From JALYXV01 sp963733505 (lineage in GTDB: Bacteria; Actinomycetota; Acidimicrobiia; Acidimicrobiales; Palsa-688): a DNA stretch of 64,000 nt. The translations under genes and the position numbers were made by a program. The stretch lies in NCBI GenBank assembly GCA_963733505.1, contig CAVTDW010000004.1, positions 291,206 through 355,205 on the forward strand, in the 5' to 3' direction. Positions 16,754-25,867 of this stretch are shown here, in pieces; positions within the stretch are counted from its first letter, which is position 1, and the number at the start of each line of letters is the position of its first letter. The notes under the pieces are model-generated. The model had not been told where the DNA came from. It saw only the letters and a program-made list of their open reading frames with translations, and ran no database searches.

Positions 16754-17281
16754 GCATTGCCGATGTCACCGACGAGACGGCGGTGCTCGAAGCGATCGCG
16801 GAGTTCTACCAAATCGGCGAGGAAGCCTTCCTCGCCGATTACGCCTTCGGACGGTCATACCGCTTCATGGTCAACCACAACGACCGCCGTTACAACTGCA
16901 AGGCGCTGCTCGGCGCCGCCTACCGCTACCAGTTCCCTCAGCGGGCCCCGCTGGGGCGTGGCGACTTCATCGGGGGTGCCCAGACCACCACCGTCCTCCA
17001 GCGGCTCGGTTCACCGTCAAACGGATCGACGAGACGGCGCCTCGTGACCGACGGATACGACAGCCAAGTCGGCCTGCTCATAGAAGCGAAGGCGTCGCCT
17101 CGCCGCCAGGACATACGGATGGCCATCGGCGAGCTGCTCGACTACCGACGACACATCTCCCCCGGACCGCAACTCGCAGTTCTTTTCCCGTCCGTACCCT
17201 CAACCGACCTCTTCGCAATTCCTGGCCGCCCACCACAGCTCGGTCATCCACAGGACCGCTGACGGCTTCTCGGCTATCTAG
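16754..17281 (+). pseudogene. Remnant of a ScoMcrA-type restriction protein
   Basis: The first part reads VLEAIAEFYQIGEEAFLADY, AFGRSYRFMVNHNDRRYNCK and LLGAAYRYQF, then PLGRGDFIGGAQTTTVLQRLG. This is the N-terminal head domain of ScoMcrA-like type IV restriction proteins (GF..A..Y...H.GR.YDSKA..G.A...PL...DFSGG). The continuation jumps directly to LLIEAKASPRRQDIRMAIGE, LLDYRRH and then, in another frame, FLAAHHSSVIHRTADGF and a stop. That tail is typical of the C-terminal nuclease-like region (EAK...IGQLLDYRR). The middle, including the HNH motif, is deleted, so no restriction activity is expected. Confidence 0.6.
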
Positions 17282-17431
17282 CATCGTCGCCCTAGTTCGA
17301 ATTCGTTCGGCCCTTGCCGTGTTCTACGACGACGCCTTCGCACGGTTCCTCTACCGGGGCACCTGAACCGGCAGCAGCGTCGACGTGCACCCTTGATGGC
17401 ACCGCCGGGATCCGGCCCATGGGTCGTGCGA

Positions 17432-18070
17432 CTACTCCGGGACGACGCCGGTGCGGGCAGCACTGATGGCTCGAAGTACCAGGCCGCCGTCGGTTGGGAC
17501 CCTATCCGCCCCCGTTGGCGACATCCCCTTCGCCGGCCACAGGTTGACCATGCCAGCGCCGTTGACAAGCGTCGCCGTCATAAAAGCGACTCTCACGTAC
17601 CCATGCGTCAGCCACCAGCCGGCCATGAGCAACACAGCACTGCCGACGTTTACTGCCGGACCGGCGAGCGCGACCACGGCGAGCGTCTGAGGGCTGTAGC
17701 GCTCACCGGCCGCGAAGTTGCCGGTGGCCGACGATGGCGCGCTGAAGGCCACCCAGCGCAGCGAATGGCCACGCCAGCGCGTCACGAACGCGTGTCCCAA
17801 CTCGTGCACAACCAGGCCAACGAACCCCGAACCTGCGCCGACCAACACGGCCCGCCACCACATTGTGGCGCCCAGTGCGAACAAGATGGCTGTCAGCGCG
17901 CTGTAACCGAGCACCGCAGCGGCGAAGCGGCCATCGACGGACACCTCGGTACCGCACACGTCCAGCTTGACCCGCCGCCGATGCGGCCAGGTCTCGCGGT
18001 CCGCGACGAAAATCTCCTTGGACCAGTACGGCAGCTTCCACACCTGTGAACGCCTCGTCCAACCGCCCAT
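17432..18070 (-). CDS. M50-family (site-2-protease-like) membrane metalloprotease
   Basis: The 212-residue product has VVHELGHAF with the zinc-binding HExxH at residues 89-93 inside a hydrophobic helix, several further membrane segments, and a distal NLWPAKGMSPTGAD...TDGG corresponding to the NPxP...DGG motif that completes the zinc site. These enzymes cut transmembrane substrates within the bilayer. The size fits the minimal S2P core without a PDZ domain. The N-terminal ~45 residues before the first helix are polar. The neighbours are a McrA remnant and decayed plasmid sequence, so no substrate can be inferred. Confidence 0.8.
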   Translation of the reverse strand: MGGWTRRSQVWKLPYWSKEIFVADRETWPHRRRVKLDVCGTEVSVDGRFAAAVLGYSALTAILFALGATMWWRAVLVGAGSGFVGLVVHELGHAFVTRWRGHSLRWVAFSAPSSATGNFAAGERYSPQTLAVVALAGPAVNVGSAVLLMAGWWLTHGYVRVAFMTATLVNGAGMVNLWPAKGMSPTGADRVPTDGGLVLRAISAARTGVVPE

Positions 18071-18168
18071 CGGCGGTGAATTCTATCCAAGTTCCACGGG
18101 CGCTTTCGGCCTGACCGCTGGCCTGGTACGCCGCCCGGACGAGCAACGAGGGCAAACCCAACATACCG

Positions 18169-19207
18169 TTGCCGGCCGCTGCCACTCACCGTTACCCACA
18201 AACGTCGCCGCCGTGCGGAGCTCGCCGGCCGCGGGGTTGGCGGAGAACTTGGCGGGCCCGCCAGCCGCGTCGTCGGTGGGCACCGGTCGAATCGCAGACC
18301 GAGGGCCAGATTCTGCCTCCGACGCGGTCCGCTCCGGCGACGCACCAACTGTCCCCGGCTCCACCGGCTACACCCTCGCCGGCATCGAACGAGCACGTCG
18401 TCGACGACACCCAAGGCGCCCCGGCCGAGGAGCGGGACAAGCCGGCGAGGTCGCCCGACCGGGACGAACCGACGAGGACGACGTCGATGTCGACGGCGAC
18501 CCGGAGGGCCTTGACACGCCGACATAACCGGCGCCAGGCGACGCGCACAGTCGGGCCCACCGGCTAGGCGACCGACTCTGGTCACGCGGCCGCACGCGTC
18601 GGCCACCTCCGGCCGCGGGCCTACGACTACTGCGAGCCGCTCGGCAGAGCACCGCTCGACTGACGGGAGGGGTCGCCACGCCGTGGGCTTCGTCGTCACC
18701 GACGGCAACGAAGGCCACTCACGCCAAGTGGAGTCCTCAACGACGAACCGACCGGTGGTGGCCGGTGCTGCTCGCCAAGACCTTCGACGGCTTGGACGCC
18801 GCGTGGCGGGGCCTCGCGCGAGCGCACGCCCGCCTCCTCGACAGCTAGCGACGACGCGGCGCAGGACCGAGCCCTGACCGAAGCCCGCGCCCGGGCCGGT
18901 GTCCAACGTCGGCGCGCCGGCCGGCAACGACCGAGCCGTGGCGAGGGGGCCGCCTCCCCTGTCCTGCTCGCCCACGATCGCCGCCGATCGGGAACAGACC
19001 ATGAGCGAACGCCACCTGGCGCAACGCCAACCCTGCCGCCGCCCGATGGTTTACCTTCCTCGGCTCCACCCACTACACCCACGTGGATGTCCTCAACGAC
19101 GACACCGACCGGTGGTGGCCGGTGCTGCTCGCCAAGACCTTCGACGTCTTGGACGCCGCACTGAGGCTTCGCGCGAACACGACCATCCTCCTGGCCGGCG
19201 AATACTG
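18169..19207 (+). pseudogene. Decayed duplicate fragments of parB and companion genes
   Basis: Several short stretches repeat sequence found intact at 24.1-25.8 kb. Near 18350 tccaccggctacaccctc matches the ParB C-terminal STGYTLAPIE codons. Near 18990 ADREQTM matches the ParB DREQTMNEST segment. The ends at ~18850 and 19207 (ILLAGEY stop) match the C-terminus of the 25488 gene (VLLASEY stop). Two near-identical ~80-base blocks at ~18740 and ~19110 (ccggtggtggccggtgctgc) are themselves a local duplication. No open frame persists. I read this as the eroded left copy of a duplicated plasmid block. Confidence 0.55.
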
Positions 19208-19277
19208 ACCAGGCTGCTGTCGGCGCGGATCGGTCCCACATCCCCAGCGACAGTGCCCGGCGCGACGGCCCACAGCC

Positions 19278-19712
19278 ATGACCGACTATCTCTACGACTG
19301 GGACACCGATCAGCTCATCGGCCCCGCCACCACCGACCAGATCGCCGCCAGCGACAACAGCATCCGTGGCGGCGGCGACGGGAGGATCCTCATCGACCCG
19401 GCCGGGAACCAGTGCGCCTTCGGACTGGGCGGCGAGCCCGGCGCCGACATCCGAGCGGTGTTCACTCAACCCGACAGCGTCGCCAGCGAGCCGGACCTGA
19501 CCCTGCCGGCGCCTCGCGTTCTGCCGGCGTGGTTCACCCCGATCCTGTCGAGCGACATCGACCCCAGCCGCGTCCACCCGACCGTGGCCCGGCCGCCGAC
19601 ACCAGCCGTGCCCAGGCGGGCGGTGACGGCCCGGCGGCGCATCGGTGACCACCACCAACAGGGAGGCACCAGTCATGGACAACCACCGCACCGCCCGGCC
19701 GTCGCCGCGTAA
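19278..19712 (+). CDS. Small plasmid protein of unknown function
   Basis: The first ~65 residues are protein-like: MTDYLYDWDTDQLIGPATTD, QIAASDNSIRGGGDGRILID, GNQCAFGLGG. They resemble small actinobacterial plasmid proteins of the type TYxYDxDTxxLIGPAT...G.I.VDG. The C-terminal half is Pro/Arg-rich and overlaps the start of the next gene, so the true stop may have been lost through an indel. It precedes the frameshifted 19675 gene as part of the left, partly decayed plasmid block. No function can be given. Confidence 0.45.
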   Translation: MTDYLYDWDTDQLIGPATTDQIAASDNSIRGGGDGRILIDPAGNQCAFGLGGEPGADIRAVFTQPDSVASEPDLTLPAPRVLPAWFTPILSSDIDPSRVHPTVARPPTPAVPRRAVTARRRIGDHHQQGGTSHGQPPHRPAVAA

Positions 19713-20603
19713 CCCGCACACCACGCCACGCCCCCAAGCGCGGCGCAGCGCCCCGGCGAACCCGCTCACCGTCGTCGCCCAGAGCGTCGAGTCCCTCCGC
19801 CCCGAGGGCGCCCCGCCCGCCTGGGCCGAACTCATCGGCCCCGAGGCCAACCCGACACAGGTGCGGTGGCACGAAGGACTCGACACCCTCATGGGTTTCG
19901 CCGCCCCGGGCGACTGCCATGCCATCGCCGCCGTCGGCTACGGCTGGGCCCGACACCTCGGGACGGTCACCGCCGACGCGACATCGTGGCCGCCGAGGAG
20001 CGGCGCCGCTGCCGGGTCGTGTACCTCTTGGCCCGCACCGGCGACACCGCCGCCTACCTGCGAGCCGGGCACGAGATACTCATCGACGAGGCCCCCACCG
20101 TGGGCCGCATCCCCGACCTCGCCCGGCGGGCCCTGGGCCTACCCACTCCGCCGCCCGAGGACACCACCGCCGAACTGCTCGCCCGTCTGTGGCTCAGCAA
20201 CATCGCCGCCGACGCGGTCGACGGAAACCACAACGGCGGCCGACTCACCTGGGCCGACGCCGCCCGGCTCCACCCCGCCCTCCAAGTCGCCGCCCAAGCC
20301 GGCATCGCCGCCGACGCCGACGAGATCGTCACCGCGATGCGCCGTGCGGCCGACAGCTGGACCTGGAGCCGCCTGGCGCAGCAAGGGGCACGGGATGCGT
20401 GGTTGGCCGACCTCCCCCCGCCGGCGCCGGCGGCTGGATGGACGAAGGCATCCTCTCCCGCTGGCTGCTCGACGCACTCCCCACCACCGACTCCCTCCTG
20501 CAGCGCATCGCCCCCATCGTCACCCCGAGCGCCGCCCTGCGGGATCCGCCTCGCCGTGGCCCAACTCGGCTACAGCACCGCCCAGGCGACAATCACACCC
20601 TGA
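19675..20603 (+). CDS. Conserved plasmid protein, left paralogue (frameshifted)
   Basis: ATG 19675 follows a GGGAGG site. The protein can be followed through three frames: NPLTVVAQSVESLRPEGAPP and AWAELIGPEANP, then (after ~19985) RRRCRVVYLLARTGDTAAYL and APTVGRIPDLARRALGLPTP, then (after ~20430) GWMDEGILSRWLLDALPTTD, then LAVAQLGYSTAQ. Each block aligns with the intact paralogue at 25.9-26.8 kb (MESLRPDGAPPAWAEIIGP, APTVGRIPDLVRRCLDLPTP, GWMDEGILCRWLLDSLPS). Function is unknown. The product is a mostly helical ~300-residue protein found beside ArdC on plasmids. Three slips suggest either decay or repeated sequencing indels. Confidence 0.6.
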
Positions 20604-20635
20604 TTGGCTCGCCGCCGGAGGTCAGACAACGCCAG

Positions 20636-20661
20636 CAGGGCCGCCGGTACCGGCGGCCCTG
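20636..20661 (+). terminator. Perfect 26-bp palindrome, likely terminator
   Basis: A perfect inverted repeat, cagggccgccgg / ccggcggccctg around a central TA, lies 33 bases after the stop of the 19675 gene and just before the next start. It would form a very stable GC hairpin. No T-run follows, as is common in GC-rich actinobacteria. Confidence 0.6.
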
Positions 20662-20666
20662 TTGGC

Positions 20667-21036
20667 ATGACCACAACCACCCCCCGCCAGCCGAGGCCCC
20701 CAGGGAACGGTGTACCTGCTGCGATTCGAACGAAACTAACCGCCACGCCCGCCACTGTCCGGCCCTCAGTTGACGACAGACCTGAACTCGCGCCTCGCCC
20801 AGCACGCCACCGGACGCGGCGCCCGGCTCCTCGAGGTCATCACCGCCGCCGGGATCGGCTTCACCCTGGCCCGCACCTGGCCAGGCACGCGCAGCCTCGA
20901 GCGGCAACTCGAGAACCGCCACAACAGTCCCCGGCTGTGCCCCACTGCCGGCCGGCCTGCCCCCCCTCGGGCAGCCCGGCTAACGGGGGGCCCGGGGGAC
21001 CAGCGTCCGGCCGCGGGCGAGCGCCCCACCCGGTGA
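20667..21036 (+). CDS. GIY-YIG-like nuclease (frameshifted)
   Basis: From ATG 20667 the frames must be joined twice: a Pro-rich start, then GTVYLLRFER, then RHARHCPALS, then TTDLNSRLAQHATGRGARLL, EVITAAGIGFTLARTWPGTR and LERQLENRHNSPRLCP. Together these give the GIY-YIG-related layout often found on actinobacterial plasmids (VYLL.F...Y.HARHY.GxT.DL..RL..H..G.GARLL.V...AGI.F.LARTW.G.R.LER.LK...N.PRLCP). Here the second tyrosine of HARHY is a cysteine, so activity is doubtful. Both shifts are single bases, one in a run of Cs near 20698. Confidence 0.6.
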
Positions 21037-21081
21037 CCGGCAACACCGCCGGGCAAGAGCACCCCTCGGAGGTCCCTTTCC

Positions 21082-21717
21082 ATGAACCCATCCCCCTCCC
21101 CGCGTTGCGTTACCGAACTCACCGGCGGCGACACCCTGCACATCCGCCCCTGGCCTGACGAAGTCATCGACACCCTCGGCTTCGACCCCCGCTGCAGCTA
21201 TGTCGAAAAATTCTGGTTGTGCGCTTTAGGACCATCCACCACTTGGTTGTTGCGCAGATTGGTGGCCGGGCTGGAGGTCCACCCCGAGGGCTACCTGCTC
21301 CCCCTCGCCGAGACTGCCCGATCGCTGGGGCTGAGCGACCGCGGAGCCCGCAAGTCGCCGTTCGTGCGCGCAGTCGGCCGGACCATCAGATTCCAGCTGG
21401 CCAAACCTGAAGGCCTCGACATCCTCGCCGTGCGGCGCAAGGTGCCGCCGCTGAGCCAGCACCAGGTCCAGCACCTGCCGCCCGCCCTCCAAGCCGCACA
21501 CCAACTCTGGCAGGAAGAGCAGCTGCCGGCCGCCGACGTCGAGCGACAGCGCCGGCGAGGCCGGCTCCTGGCGCTCAGCATGATCGAGCTGGGAGACGAC
21601 CTTGAGATCGCGGAGCGGCGCCTGCTCGAACTGCGCTACCACCCAGGCCTCGCCCACGACGCCGCAACCTGGGCATGGGCCAGACACCGATTCGCCGAGG
21701 CCGCCGCCGGGAGATAA
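21082..21717 (+). CDS. Conserved actinobacterial protein with winged-helix-like core
   Basis: ATG 21082 has a GGAGG site. The 211-residue product contains YVEKFWLCALGPSTTWLLRR, then HPEGYLLPLAETARSLGLS, then SPFVRAVGRTIRFQLAKPEG and LAVRRKVPPLSQHQVQHLP. This is a recurrent family in actinobacterial genomes and plasmids. The order of a conserved aromatic helix, a helix-turn-helix-like LAETARSLGL, and a strand-rich RFQLA...LAVRRKVPPL suggests a winged-helix DNA-binding protein. I do not know a tested function. A shorter, frameshifted relative lies at 26846. It is followed by a strong hairpin terminator, so it ends its transcript. Confidence 0.65.
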   Translation: MNPSPSPRCVTELTGGDTLHIRPWPDEVIDTLGFDPRCSYVEKFWLCALGPSTTWLLRRLVAGLEVHPEGYLLPLAETARSLGLSDRGARKSPFVRAVGRTIRFQLAKPEGLDILAVRRKVPPLSQHQVQHLPPALQAAHQLWQEEQLPAADVERQRRRGRLLALSMIELGDDLEIAERRLLELRYHPGLAHDAATWAWARHRFAEAAAGR

Positions 21718-21753
21718 ACGGCAAACAGCAGTTCAGCACGATCCGTGCCCGTA

Positions 21754-21781
21754 CCGGGCCCGCCTACGCAGGCGGGCCCGG
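21754..21781 (+). terminator. 12-bp GC stem, 4-base loop
   Basis: ccgggcccgcct and its exact reverse complement aggcgggcccgg are separated by acgc, 37 bases after the stop of the 21082 gene. This is a likely intrinsic terminator of GC-rich type. The ~450 bases from here to 22235 hold no supportable gene. Confidence 0.7.
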
Positions 21782-22235
21782 TCCGCGTTGAAGGGAGCGC
21801 CGCGGTCACGGGACTCGGCTGGCCGTGACAGTCGGATGACCGGCCGATGGGATGGCCATGGAGGTTGTCCAGAGAGCTGTGGTAACTGACCCAGGTCGGT
21901 CAGGGTGGACAACCTGCAGACGCGCCCGTGCCGAGAGGCGCGGTCGGCGGTGGCTGTCGTGGCTACCCCACGCACCCCGCGACGCCGGCGCCCAAAACCT
22001 CCGCAGCCACCGCTTCGCCTGGCGCGCGGCGCCGCCCGAGCCCGGCGGGCTGACGTGCGTATCGCCCTGCCCGCCCTCCGCTACCCCAAGCCCCCGACCC
22101 GCTCGTCGTCCCCGGCCTCTGAACGCCCCCGCCGTCAGTCCGGCCGACGAGGGGCTGAGCGCGGCCGCGAGGCCGTGCGCCCTACCGGCAGCACGGACGG
22201 GCACCCGGCCCGCGACGAGCCCCAAGGAGGCACCC

Positions 22236-22613
22236 ATGCCGCTTGACCCACGCACTACGACCACCGCCGACGACCCACAACGCCTCGACCCGTCGGAGGC
22301 GTCGCGACTCGCCGAACTCGCCGAAGTGGCCGAGCAATACGCCGTGCTCCTGTCTTCCCGATCCGTGGTCGACGCCGACGCGCTCATCGCCGATGCCTGT
22401 GTCGACCCGCTGTGGGACGACCGCACCAACCTCCTGTCCCTCCTGGCTGATGGACCCGAGGAACTCGGACTCGTCCTGGGCTTCAGCCCCGACGACTACA
22501 TGGTCGTCCGCTACGACGCCACGCGAGGCGGCTGGATCGTCGACGACTCGCCGGTCGACTGGGAGGCCCTCGAGGACCGGGCCTTTGCCGGCGACCACCC
22601 GGTCGAGGAGTAA
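22236..22613 (+). CDS. Acidic plasmid-associated protein, function unknown
   Basis: ATG 22236 has AAGGAGG just upstream. The 125-residue protein is acidic: SEASRLAELAEVAEQYAVLL, then DALIADACVDPLWDDRTNLL, SLLADGPEELGLVLGFSPDD, YMVVRYDATRGGWIVDD. It has a helical N-terminal half and a compact strand-rich C-terminal half. The clean start and stop and a following hairpin mark a real gene. I recognise no family. Position directly before parB suggests plasmid maintenance (inference). Confidence 0.6.
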   Translation: MPLDPRTTTTADDPQRLDPSEASRLAELAEVAEQYAVLLSSRSVVDADALIADACVDPLWDDRTNLLSLLADGPEELGLVLGFSPDDYMVVRYDATRGGWIVDDSPVDWEALEDRAFAGDHPVEE

Positions 22614-22628
22614 CCCACCTGCCCGACT

Positions 22629-22657
22629 CGGGCCCGGCGGCCCAGCCGCCGGGCCCG
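22629..22657 (+). terminator. 13-bp perfect GC stem with 3-base loop
   Basis: cgggcccggcggc and gccgccgggcccg flank cca, 15 bases after the stop of the preceding gene. It separates that gene from parB, which therefore probably has its own promoter in 22660-22800. Confidence 0.7.
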
Positions 22658-22816
22658 GACTCCTCCACGGCGTAAACCGTGACCCGTCCCGCTCCGCCCG
22701 GCCCGGAGGCAGGAAACCCGCAGACCCTGGGTGACCACCGGTAAGCGGAGCACGACGCCCCTGCGGCCTTCTCGGTGCCGGGCAACCCCGCCCACACCCA
22801 AAAAGGAGAAACCCCC

Positions 22817-24340
22817 ATGACGCTCACCGAACCAGTCGAGCCTCTCGACGCCGATCTCCCCGAAACGGCACCGGACGCCGAAACCGCATCCCAAGACGCA
22901 CACCTCCCGGCCACGCTGGTCCACCTCGACCCGCGAGTGTTGGCTGCCAACCCGGCCAACATCCGCACCAACCTGGGCGACCTGGGGCCACTGGCAGCGT
23001 CGATCGTCGCCGTCGGGGTGCTCGAACCGCTGGTGGTGATCCCCGACGGCGACGGCGGGCATCGCATCGTCGCCGGCCACCGCAGAAACAACGCCGCCAT
23101 CCTGGCCGAACAAGCCACGGTGCCCTGCATCGTGCGGCCCGACCTGGCGGCCGCCGACGCCACCGCCGCCCTGGTCGCCATGATCGTCGAGAACTCGCAT
23201 CGCCTCGACCTCTCCGCCCACGACGAGGCCAGGGCCTACGAGCAGCTCGCCATGGCCGGCCTCAGCGCCGCCAAGATCGCCAAACGAGTCGGCCACAAAC
23301 CCGCCCACGTCAAGAAGGCCCTCGCCGTCGCCGGCTCCGAGCTGGCTGTCACCGCCGCCGAGCGCTACACCCTCACCCTGGAACAGGCAGCGGTCCTGGC
23401 CGAGTTCGACGGCGACGACAACGCCGTCAAATCCCTGGTCGTCACCGCCAAGAAGAACCCCGGCCAGTGGGACCACCTGGTCTCCCGCCTCCGCCAGGAC
23501 CGCAAGGCGGTCACCGCTCACGCCGCCGCCATCAAAGCCCTGGTCGACACCGGCGTCACCGTGATCGACCAACCCAGCCACCGCGACGCCACCACCCGGC
23601 TCAACGAACTGGTCGACGGCGACGGGAACGTCCTCACCGACGAAGGCCACGCCGCCTGCCCCGGACACGCGGCCGTCGTGTCCGAACACGACCCGAAGCG
23701 AGTCACCTACTACTGCACCGAGCCCAACGCCAACGGTCACAAGCCCCGCTGGCAGCAGACCACCCAGCCGCCCACGGTGGTCAACGGCAAGATGACCGAC
23801 GAGGCCAAGGCCGCCCGGCGGGAGGTGATCGAGAACAACAAAGCATGGCGGGCCGCAGAACCCGTCCGGCGGGACTACATCCGCAACCTCCTGGCCCGCA
23901 AGACCGCCCCCAAGGCGACCCTGCGCTTCGTGGCCACAGAAATCGTCGCCCACCCCGACCACGTCGGCGACGGCAAAGACCAACTGCTCGCCGACCTCCT
24001 CGCCAAGCCTGTCCCCGCCCACACGTGGGGCCGCCAGGTCGGCGCCGCCGCGCTGAGCAACGCCTCCGAGGCCCGACTGGTGCTGCTCCTGTTGGCTCAG
24101 GTCGCCACCGACCGGGAGCAGACCATGAACGAGAGCACCTGGCGCAGCGCCCCCACCGACGCCGCCCGCTGGCTCAGCTTCCTGGCCTCCACCGGCTACA
24201 CCCTGGCACCCATAGAGGCCAAGGTCGTCCACGACGCCGCCGCCAAGGCCGACAACGCCACCGGCGACGGAAGCCCCGACGGCGCCGCTGAAGGTTCCGG
24301 CAGCGACAACGACGGTAGCGCCGCAGACGACGACCTGTAA
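22817..24340 (+). CDS. parB: ParB/RepB/Spo0J-family partition protein
   Basis: The start at 22817 is set by AAAAGGAG. The 507-residue protein has the ParB N-terminal fold, VHLDPRVLAANPANIRTNLG, then VGVLEPLVVI and HRIVAGHRRNNAA (the GxRR box near residue 85), then a helix-turn-helix region LSAAKIAKRVGHKPAHVKKA near 150-170. The long C-terminal part (to 507; chromosomal ParB is ~300) includes a cysteine/histidine patch HAACPGH...TYYC that may bind metal. No parA ATPase is adjacent, so it may work as an orphan ParB-like regulator or nuclease rather than in classical partition. Remnants of a second copy lie near 18.2-19.1 kb. It is followed by ardC. Confidence 0.85.
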   Translation: MTLTEPVEPLDADLPETAPDAETASQDAHLPATLVHLDPRVLAANPANIRTNLGDLGPLAASIVAVGVLEPLVVIPDGDGGHRIVAGHRRNNAAILAEQATVPCIVRPDLAAADATAALVAMIVENSHRLDLSAHDEARAYEQLAMAGLSAAKIAKRVGHKPAHVKKALAVAGSELAVTAAERYTLTLEQAAVLAEFDGDDNAVKSLVVTAKKNPGQWDHLVSRLRQDRKAVTAHAAAIKALVDTGVTVIDQPSHRDATTRLNELVDGDGNVLTDEGHAACPGHAAVVSEHDPKRVTYYCTEPNANGHKPRWQQTTQPPTVVNGKMTDEAKAARREVIENNKAWRAAEPVRRDYIRNLLARKTAPKATLRFVATEIVAHPDHVGDGKDQLLADLLAKPVPAHTWGRQVGAAALSNASEARLVLLLLAQVATDREQTMNESTWRSAPTDAARWLSFLASTGYTLAPIEAKVVHDAAAKADNATGDGSPDGAAEGSGSDNDGSAADDDL

Positions 24341-24502
24341 CCCCGCCGACGTCGACCCCGAGGCGGCCTGACCGGCCCGCTCCCCATGCCCACCTCGATC
24401 GGGGGCGACGGCGCGATGCCGCCCCCCCGATCCTGCGTGTCCGGGAGCCCTACGGCTGAGAACCCCGCGCACCAGCGGGAGGAGCCGAGAGGAGAACCCC
24501 GG

Positions 24503-25387
24503 ATGGGCAAGACGCAGCACGACGACAACCGCCACGCCAAGCTCACCGAGGCCCACGACCGCCTGGCGGCCGCCGTCGAGGCGCTCGTCAGCGGCGCCGA
24601 CTGGCAGGCGTTCTTGACCCTGGCAGCCAAGCTCCACGGCTACTCCGCCCGCAACGTCCTGCTCATCATGACCCAGGCGCCCTGGGCCACCCAGGTGGCC
24701 GGATACCGAACCTGGCAGCAGCTCGGCCGCCAAGTCCGCGCCGGCGAGAAGGGCATCGCCATCCTCGCCCCCTGCCGCTACCGCAGCACCGCCGACGCCG
24801 ACGACAGCGCCCAGGGCAACGACCAGGACGCACCGGCCCAAGGCGGCCGTCTCGTGGTGCGGGGCTTCCGGGTGGTGTACGTGTTCGACGTGTCATCGAC
24901 CGACGGCGACGCCCTGACCCAGCCGGCACGGCCCGAGTTGCTGCGAGGCGAGGCCCCCGCCGGGCTGTGGGACGCCCTGGCCGCGCTGGTCGCCGCCGAG
25001 GGCTACACCGTCGAGCGCGGCGACTGCCGCGGCGCCAACGGCGTCACCCGTTTCGACACCCGGGTGGTGCGGGTCCGAGACGACGTCGACGACAGCCAGG
25101 CGTGCCGCACGTTGGGCCATGAGGTCGCCCATATCCTCTTGCACGACGGGACCGAGTACGCGGCGGGGTGCCGGGGCCGGGCCGAGGTCGAGGCCGAAAG
25201 CGTCGCCTACCTCGTCTCCACCGCGGCGGGCATCGATGCCGACCAGTACAGCTTCGCTTACGTCGCAAGCTGGGCCGGAGGGGACGCCGACATCGTGCAG
25301 ACGACCGCCGAGCGCGTCCTGGGGTGCGCCCAGCAGATCACCGAGCGACTCGCAGCCTTACGGGCTGTGGTCGCCCACCTTCCCTGA
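24503..25387 (+). CDS. ardC: ArdC-type antirestriction protein
   Basis: ATG 24503 follows GAGAGGAG. Residues ~40-110 match the ArdC ssDNA-binding domain: YSARNVLLIMTQAPWATQVA, GYRTWQQLGRQVRAGEKGI. The C-terminal half is an ImmA/IrrE-like metallopeptidase with HEVAHILLHDG near residue 206 and EVEAESVAYLVS giving the third zinc ligand. ArdC proteins protect incoming single-stranded plasmid DNA from host restriction during conjugation and bind ssDNA. The setting beside ParB and upstream of the relaxase fits that role. At 294 residues it is close to the normal family length. It is probably co-transcribed with the small gene at 25488. Confidence 0.88.
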   Translation: MGKTQHDDNRHAKLTEAHDRLAAAVEALVSGADWQAFLTLAAKLHGYSARNVLLIMTQAPWATQVAGYRTWQQLGRQVRAGEKGIAILAPCRYRSTADADDSAQGNDQDAPAQGGRLVVRGFRVVYVFDVSSTDGDALTQPARPELLRGEAPAGLWDALAALVAAEGYTVERGDCRGANGVTRFDTRVVRVRDDVDDSQACRTLGHEVAHILLHDGTEYAAGCRGRAEVEAESVAYLVSTAAGIDADQYSFAYVASWAGGDADIVQTTAERVLGCAQQITERLAALRAVVAHLP

Positions 25388-25487
25388 GCGCCCCGGCGAC
25401 CCACAGCCGTGGTGGTCCGTGCGGCCCGGGACGGGGAAGCCGGGGCCAAACGGCCACCACAGCACACCCGCCCGACAAGGAGCGCAC

Positions 25488-25781
25488 ATGGCCAACACCA
25501 GCAACGAGCGACTGCCCTTCGAGCTCGGCGCACTCGCCGCCACCGCAGGCGCCTCCCAGGCCGCCGCCCGCGCGGATGTCCGCCTGGTCGACCTGCTCAT
25601 CCGCCACCTGGGCGCCGATTGGGGCGACGTCGACGACAACGACCAGGCCGCCAACGCCGAGGCTCTGGCCACCGGCGGGCGACTCCTGTCCAGCTACCAC
25701 CTGCCCACCGGCGCCGACATCTGGATCATCACCGAGGCCGACCGAGCCAGCACCACGGTCCTTCTCGCCAGCGAGTACTGA
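25488..25781 (+). CDS. Plasmid protein of the ArdC-neighbour family
   Basis: ATG 25488 has AAGGAG upstream. The 97-residue product, LPFELGALAATAGASQAAAR, then LIRHLGADWGDVDDNDQAAN, then GGRLLSSYHLPTGADIWIIT and EADRASTTVLLASEY, is a compact alpha/beta protein. It is found downstream of antirestriction genes on many plasmids, sometimes mislabelled as a type I restriction subunit. The conserved core HxxGDWG...N......G.RLLS.Y....G..IWIITEADRS.T..LLP.EY is clear. Function is untested as far as I know. Eroded copies of its C-terminus lie at ~18850 and 19207. Confidence 0.75.
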   Translation: MANTSNERLPFELGALAATAGASQAAARADVRLVDLLIRHLGADWGDVDDNDQAANAEALATGGRLLSSYHLPTGADIWIITEADRASTTVLLASEY

Positions 25782-25867
25782 GCGCTCGCCCCATCGGACG
25801 ACCCGGCGGCGGGTGACGGCCCGACGCCACAGAAGGTGACCACCACCTACCAGGAGGCACGACCGCC

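Noticed and set aside
20700..20735. tRNA-like T-arm gattcgaac
   Set aside because: It is part of the GIY-YIG-like coding sequence; no acceptor or anticodon stem can be folded around it.
22511..24841. 776-codon open frame on the minus strand
   Set aside because: It lies antisense to parB and ardC, is extremely Gly/Val-rich, and shows no family. Long antisense frames are expected from GC-rich codon bias.
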